Assembly (NCBI GenBank): GCA_016207925.1
Contig: JACQZB010000032.1
Span: 1-34,456 of the forward strand
Reading direction: 5' to 3'
DNA: 34,456 bases
Source of the DNA: Nitrospinota bacterium
GTDB taxonomy: Bacteria > Nitrospinota_A > UBA7883
Below are positions 30,361-34,456 of the stretch, piece after piece. The position numbers were made by a program, and so were the translations under genes. The notes below the pieces were generated by a model, which was not told the origin of the DNA, did not search any database, and was given only the letters and a program-made list of their open reading frames with translations. Numbering within the stretch: position 1 is the first letter of the stretch; every line of letters begins with the position of its first letter.

Positions 30361-30389
30361 TTGACATGCGCCGCTCCATCGTCTAACGT
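30361..30389 (+). promoter_or_regulatory. Sigma-70 promoter of the tRNA-Lys/Glu/Phe operon
   Basis: A perfect TTGACA (30361-30366) and TAACGT (30384-30389) are exactly 17 bases apart, 23 bases before tRNA-Lys. Confidence 0.75.
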
Positions 30390-30412
30390 AGCTAATTTCG
30401 CGTTCATGATGT

Positions 30413-30488
30413 GGGCCGCTAGCTCAGTTGGTAGAGCAACGCCCTTTTAAGGCGTGGGTCGTTGGTTCGAATCCAACGCGGCTCACCA
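30413..30488 (+). tRNA. tRNA-Lys (anticodon TTT)
   Basis: The acceptor GGGCCGC pairs with GCGGCTC (one G-T pair), the anticodon loop is CTTTTAA within stem CGCC-type pairing, the T-arm is intact (TTGG-TTCGAAT-CCAA) and CCA is encoded. It is first in a three-tRNA cluster. Confidence 0.96.
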
Positions 30489-30508
30489 TACGGCAGCAGG
30501 GAATACAC

Positions 30509-30584
30509 GTCCCCATCGTCTAGAGGCCCAGGACACCGCCCTTTCACGGCGGTAACGCGGGTTCGAATCCCGCTGGGGACGCCA
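30509..30584 (+). tRNA. tRNA-Glu (anticodon TTC)
   Basis: The acceptor GTCCCCA pairs with TGGGGAC, the anticodon stem CCGCC/GGCGG encloses loop CTTTCAC, the discriminator is G and CCA is encoded. The 'TCGTCTAGAGGCC' D-arm is typical of Glu tRNAs. Confidence 0.96.
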
Positions 30585-30601
30585 CCGCAAGGCCCATACG
30601 G

Positions 30602-30677
<76 letters not shown>

Positions 30678-30678
30678 T

Positions 30679-32310
30679 CTAGCCCCCCATCCCCATCACC
30701 ATCGCCTGCGCCAGAACGATCTTCATCACCGTCGCCGCGGGGAATACGTACGAATACCCCTGGTTCACCAAGTCGCTTTTGGAGCGTTCCACCGCGAACG
30801 CCAGCGCCGCTGGTTGCGTGTGCACCCCCGCCACCATACCCATCAGCAGCGGAAAACTGATGCCCCACCCCACGCGCCCGATCACCAGCGACGCCACCGC
30901 CACCGTAAACGTGACCATCGCTCCCCCGGCGAACACCACCAGTCCGCCGCCGCTTAAAAGGGTGGTGGCGAAGCCGTAGCCTGCCTTGGTCCCTACCCCC
31001 GCGAGAAACAGCATCAGCCCGAACTGGCGCAGCGTCATGTTCACCCCGTAGGGGATCGTCCACACCAGCCCGCCGGTCCTGCCGCGCGCGCCCAGGATCA
31101 GCCCCACCACCAGCGGCCCGCCCGCCGCCCCCAGGCGGAACTCGCCCATGCCCGGCAGGGGTGCGGGAATCATACCCACGGCCAGCCCCAGCGCCAGCCC
31201 CAAGCTGAACGTCAGCGCGTCCACCTCGCTCACCGCGCGGTAGGAGTCGCCCAAAAATTCGCTGACCTTGCCCATCTGGGCGTGCGGGGCCACCACACGG
31301 ACCCGGTCGCCGGGTTCGAGCACGGTTTTGCCGTTGACGATCATGTCCATGTCGCCCCGGCGCAGGCGGGTGATCACCGCGCCGAACCGCCGGGTCAGGC
31401 CCAGATCCTTGACCATCCGCCCGATCACTTCGTGGCTGGAGACGAATATGCGGCGCATCTGCAACTCGGTGTTGTCGCGGTCAATATTCTCCTCGCACGC
31501 CTCGCCGAGCATCGCTCGCGCGCCCACCACGGTCACCAGGTCGCCGGGTTCGAGCGCCGTGTCCGCCGATGGCGCCAGGAAATGCCCGCCGCGCTTGACG
31601 CGGCTGAACACCACGTTCCACTTTCCCTTGACCATGTCGCGCACGGTTTTGCCCGCCGCTTCCGGGCTGGTCACACGCGCGGTATGCACGATAATCTCCT
31701 CGCCCTGGCTTGAAAATCCGCGCGCCCGCCGCGCCTCTTCGGCGTAGTCCACGCGGAAAAGCCGTTCGGCGGCGGCGAACGCCAGCATAATGCCCACCAC
31801 CCCCATGGGATACGCGATGGAGTAGGCCACCACCGGCTCGCCGGCCAGCTTCTCCGCTACCTCCGGCGGCGCGGCGTGGCGTATGGTTTCCAATGCGGCG
31901 GCCAGCGCGGGCGTGTTGGTCAAGGCGCCCGCGAACATCCCCGCCGTCATCGGGGCCGAAAGCCCCAGCGCCGCGCCCAGCGCCAGCGCAAGGCCCGCCC
32001 CGGCGGCTATGACGCCCGCCGCGAACAGGTTGTCGCGCACGCCCTGGCGGCGCAGCGACGCCGCGAACGACGGGCCGGATGAAAGCCCGATGCAATACAC
32101 GAACAGCACCAGGCCCAGCATGGGCACAATGTCCGGCAGGCGCATCGCCGGGCTTAGGGATCCGAAACCCAGCCCCACAAACAGCGCCGCCGCCACCCCC
32201 AGGCTTACCCCAAGAATTTTTATCCGGCCCAGGGGGTACCCCAGCGCCACGATCAAAAACAGATACAACAGCGGATTGGTTGACAGCGCTTCGATCAGCG
32301 TTTCGAGCAT
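30679..32310 (-). CDS. AspT/YidE/YbjL-type transporter with two RCK_C domains
   Basis: The 543-residue protein has two blocks of hydrophobic segments (about 10-175 and 370-540) flanking two soluble TrkA-C/RCK_C domains ('ARVTSPEAAGKTVRDMVKGK' and 'FVSSHEVIGRMVKDLGLTRR', each ending in a GD-x-V-x-V-V strand). This is the aspartate:alanine exchanger (AAE) family layout. 'GLSSGPSFAASLRRQG' and 'ALTNTPALAAALE' are conserved helices. E. coli YidE and YbjL of the same family have no settled substrate, so the cargo is unknown. The RCK_C domains suggest control by a bound ligand. Confidence 0.9.
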   Translation of the reverse strand: MLETLIEALSTNPLLYLFLIVALGYPLGRIKILGVSLGVAAALFVGLGFGSLSPAMRLPDIVPMLGLVLFVYCIGLSSGPSFAASLRRQGVRDNLFAAGVIAAGAGLALALGAALGLSAPMTAGMFAGALTNTPALAAALETIRHAAPPEVAEKLAGEPVVAYSIAYPMGVVGIMLAFAAAERLFRVDYAEEARRARGFSSQGEEIIVHTARVTSPEAAGKTVRDMVKGKWNVVFSRVKRGGHFLAPSADTALEPGDLVTVVGARAMLGEACEENIDRDNTELQMRRIFVSSHEVIGRMVKDLGLTRRFGAVITRLRRGDMDMIVNGKTVLEPGDRVRVVAPHAQMGKVSEFLGDSYRAVSEVDALTFSLGLALGLAVGMIPAPLPGMGEFRLGAAGGPLVVGLILGARGRTGGLVWTIPYGVNMTLRQFGLMLFLAGVGTKAGYGFATTLLSGGGLVVFAGGAMVTFTVAVASLVIGRVGWGISFPLLMGMVAGVHTQPAALAFAVERSKSDLVNQGYSYVFPAATVMKIVLAQAMVMGMGG

Positions 32311-32331
32311 GGGGCGCTCCTTCCCCGCGGT

Positions 32332-34008
32332 TTACAGGGCACCGCAGGTGAATTTTTTCATGATCTCCTGCCGTAGGCTGGCAAGGTCGCCAAACTCCTC
32401 CTTGAACCGGCGCGTCTCCATCACGTTGGGGTTGAGGTACACCGCCTCCACCAGGCGCGAACTGGCCTGCGCCTGATCCTGCATTTCCAGAAAGGTCATG
32501 GCCAGGTCCAGCAGCACCCACTCGCGCCCGTCGCTTTTGCCCGCGTAAATGAGGACGTTCTTGTAGGCGGTCACCGCCTCGTCCATCTTCATCGCGTTGC
32601 GCAGCGCCAGGGCGTACTTGCCCCCCGCCATCATCAGGTTCTTGATCACGATGTCGCGGTCGGGAATCTCGAACTTGAGCAGTTCCATGTAAATCTGAAA
32701 CGCCTTGCCAAACTCGCCGTTTTTGCGAAGCTCCACCGCGAAATTGTTGAACGCCGGCCCCACGTGGGAAGGGTCATGCGCGATCAATTCGCGGAATATG
32801 CGCTCCGCCTCCTGGTAATGGCGCCGCCGCGCCAGCAGGATCGCGTAGTCCAGCCGCGCGTCGCTATCAAGATTGTGGTCGGTGAAATTGATGGTTTTGG
32901 TTTTCTGGAACACGCGGTCGGTCAAATCACCCAGCCGCTCCTCGACACCGCCCGGCAGGCCCAACCCGCGCACATCCGCCTCCGCCAGCGCCGTCATGAT
33001 CCCTTTATAGGCGCAGGAACGCTCCTCGCCGGGCGCGAACAAGGCGTCGTTGGCCTTCACCTCGTCCGCCAACGCTTCCGCCTTGGTCAGCGCGTTCATG
33101 CCCATCTCCAGCCATTGGGCCGCTTTATTCTTGTCCGGCCCCGCCGCCAGCCCCTTGACCATCACAAAACAGCAGGCGCTGATGCGCGCGTAGGGATCGG
33201 ACTTGCGCCGCTCCAGCTTGTTGGCCTCGCGGTAATCGTTGAGCGCGAAAAGGTATTCCTTGATGGAGTAATAGGCGTCGCCGCGCTTCATCAGCGCGGT
33301 GAAATCGGGCTTTAGCTCCAATGCCGCAGTGAACAGTTCGATGGCCTTCGCCGGGTCGCTGGCCGCCGCCTCCTCGGCCCGCGCCAGAAGAGCCTTGTAT
33401 TCATCGGTGGCCTCCACCTTCTCCCGCTCCCTGACGGAAAGCGGCGCTTCCTCCGCGGGGGCGATCTGCCCGCTCTCGAACATAACCGCCTGGTAGCGGC
33501 GCAGTTCGGAAAGCAAAGCGGAAAGCTCCGCCTCCTCCCCGCCCGTGGGCGGCAGGAAAATGATGTAGCGAATGTCGTACCGGCTCAACAGGCGGAACAA
33601 TTCGTACTGTTTGGCGGAACTGGGCGACGCGACGAACACCGGCACGACGTTGGCGAAGGGCTGGAACGGGTCGCGCGCCCTGATCTCGTTGAGCACACTT
33701 ATCATCGTGGAGCCGTCCAGCTTCTTGCGGTAATGCAGGATCACCAGATGCCCCTTCTTGAACGAATAGGCGAGGTGCTGTACCAGGCCCGCCTTGTCCT
33801 TGCCGGAAAGGTTCTGCTCCACAAACCCTGTCCGCTCGAACACGCCGGCCATCCCCGCCGCCAAACGCTCGTCGTCAAAATAGAACGTAAGGTAGGGGAA
33901 CTCCTTGACCAGCCTTTTCAGCCTTGGTTTGTATTCCATCGCCAGCCGCTGGCGGAAGGGGAGTTTGGCGGGGATGGACTCCTGACGCTTGGCTTTGGCT
34001 TCGGTCAT
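32332..34008 (-). CDS. TPR-repeat protein with receiver-like N-terminus
   Basis: The first part (about 20-185) alternates strands and helices: 'FPYLTFYFDDERLAAGMAGV', 'KKGHLVILHYRKKLDGSTMI', 'FANVVPVFVASPSSAKQYEL' and 'RYDIRYIIFLPP'. This looks like a degenerate receiver domain; I cannot see a full phosphorylation site. TPR units begin near residue 208 ('YKALLARAEEAAASDPAKAI', 'MKRGDAYYSIKEYLFALNDY') and recur to about 520 ('RRRHYQEAERIFRELIAHDP'). No signal peptide or membrane segment is present, so it is a cytoplasmic scaffold or adaptor. Its partners are unknown. Confidence 0.8.
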   Translation of the reverse strand: MTEAKAKRQESIPAKLPFRQRLAMEYKPRLKRLVKEFPYLTFYFDDERLAAGMAGVFERTGFVEQNLSGKDKAGLVQHLAYSFKKGHLVILHYRKKLDGSTMISVLNEIRARDPFQPFANVVPVFVASPSSAKQYELFRLLSRYDIRYIIFLPPTGGEEAELSALLSELRRYQAVMFESGQIAPAEEAPLSVREREKVEATDEYKALLARAEEAAASDPAKAIELFTAALELKPDFTALMKRGDAYYSIKEYLFALNDYREANKLERRKSDPYARISACCFVMVKGLAAGPDKNKAAQWLEMGMNALTKAEALADEVKANDALFAPGEERSCAYKGIMTALAEADVRGLGLPGGVEERLGDLTDRVFQKTKTINFTDHNLDSDARLDYAILLARRRHYQEAERIFRELIAHDPSHVGPAFNNFAVELRKNGEFGKAFQIYMELLKFEIPDRDIVIKNLMMAGGKYALALRNAMKMDEAVTAYKNVLIYAGKSDGREWVLLDLAMTFLEMQDQAQASSRLVEAVYLNPNVMETRRFKEEFGDLASLRQEIMKKFTCGAL

Positions 34009-34086
34009 GACAGGCGGACCACCGGATCAGGTACAACGGTTAGCCCGCATTGTGGCACGGCCCATGACGAGAGGCAAGCGGGGTAT

Positions 34087-34163
34087 TGGTGGGCCCACCA
34101 GGAATCGAACCTGGAACCACCCGGTTATGAGCCGGAGGCTCTAACCAGTTGAGCTATGGGCCC
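34087..34163 (-). tRNA. tRNA with CAT anticodon, probably tRNA-Ile2
   Basis: On the minus strand acceptor GGGCCCA pairs with TGGGCCC, stem CCGG/CCGG encloses loop CTCATAA, and CCA is encoded. The CGGCTCATAACCG anticodon arm and GGGCCC acceptor resemble lysidine-modified tRNA-Ile (read as AUA) more than elongator or initiator Met. Elongator Met cannot be excluded by eye. It lies one base from the rpoD stop and may be co-transcribed with it. Confidence 0.9.
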
Positions 34164-34164
34164 G

Positions 34165-34456
34165 CTATTCGACAAATGACCGCAGTTTTTTGCTGCGCGA
34201 TGGATGACGCAATTTACGCAACGCCTTGGCTTCGATCTGCCGGATGCGCTCGCGGGTGACCTCGAAATCCTGGCCCACTTCCTCGAGGGTATGTTCGGAG
34301 TCCATGCCGATGCCGAATCTTTTCCGTACCACCCGCTCCTCGCGGGAAACCAGCGTGGCGAGCACTTGGGCCGTTTTCTCCTTCAACCCGGAGCGAACCA
34401 CCGCCTCCAGCGGGCTCATGGCCTTTTTATCCTCGATGAAGTCGCCCAGGTGGCTG
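34165..34456 (-). CDS. rpoD: RNA polymerase primary sigma factor, 3' part only
   Basis: The minus-strand frame is open to the window edge and gives the last 97 residues of a sigma-70 primary factor. Region 4.2 is exact: '[20 protein letters not shown]', '[20 protein letters not shown]', which contact the -35 hexamer. '[20 protein letters not shown]' is the linker from region 3.2. The ORF track lists only the 84 codons after an internal ATG. The consensus-like TTGACA/TTGACT promoters in this window fit such a factor. Confidence 0.95.
   Translation of the reverse strand, partial: SHLGDFIEDKKAMSPLEAVVRSGLKEKTAQVLATLVSREERVVRKRFGIGMDSEHTLEEVGQDFEVTRERIRQIEAKALRKLRHPSRSKKLRSFVE

Overview
The window is a high-GC, densely packed stretch of a Gram-negative bacterial chromosome, apart from one short AT-richer insert. 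The gene orders trpG-trpD-proB, proA-nadD-rsfS, glyS-ppdK and ribD-ribE-ribBA-ribH-nusB, the FadL-type porin, the CCA-encoding tRNAs and a UGA-decoded selenoprotein together suggest a Deltaproteobacteria-like lineage (Desulfobacterota, Nitrospinota or a relative). That placement is inference; there is no rRNA here to confirm it.

Layout. 1-2130: 5' part of a PAS-domain protein, a 474-bp gene-free region, a small cyclic-nucleotide-binding-domain protein and an EamA/DMT transporter. 2256-3962: coaD and a class I aspartate aminotransferase. 3981-4821: an AT-richer three-gene minus-strand operon of small proteins (SeqA-C-terminus-like, a putative RelE/PBECR-fold protein, DUF2283) that looks acquired. 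5009-6686: a BCP/PrxQ peroxiredoxin whose peroxidatic residue is an in-frame TGA (probable selenocysteine) with a SECIS-like hairpin, then infA, a STAS protein, a PII protein and tRNA-Arg. 6783-10514: a REP-like inverted repeat abutting a FadL-like porin without a proper signal peptide, a strong terminator, a quinone-oxidoreductase-like enzyme, a MazF-type toxin-antitoxin pair and a methyltransferase. 10588-18554: a long plus-strand run, trpG-trpD-proB-(hybrid histidine-kinase-like sensor)-proA-nadD-rsfS-dksA-like. 18562-25497: ypdA-like reductase, glyS, ppdK with a basic tail, ribD. 25502-29994: ribE, ribBA, ribH, nusB, a phosphoesterase and holA. 30014-34456: rpsT, tRNA-Lys/Glu/Phe, an AspT/YidE-type transporter, a TPR protein, a CAU tRNA and the 3' end of rpoD.

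How the genes fit together. Most are housekeeping: CoA, tryptophan, proline, NAD and riboflavin synthesis, translation (IF-1, S20, RsfS, GlyS), transcription (NusB, DksA-like, RpoD) and replication (HolA). The accessory material lies in the 4-kb insert, the MazF pair and the REP-like element.

The strongest unusual observations are: (1) the selenocysteine peroxiredoxin, invisible to a standard ORF caller; (2) the three-gene small-protein operon; (3) three normally conserved genes (glyS, ribD, ribE) each missing an internal segment, two with frameshifts, which is either real decay or a systematic assembly fault; (4) a membrane multi-PAS histidine kinase inserted between proB and proA; (5) a histone-like basic tail on pyruvate phosphate dikinase.
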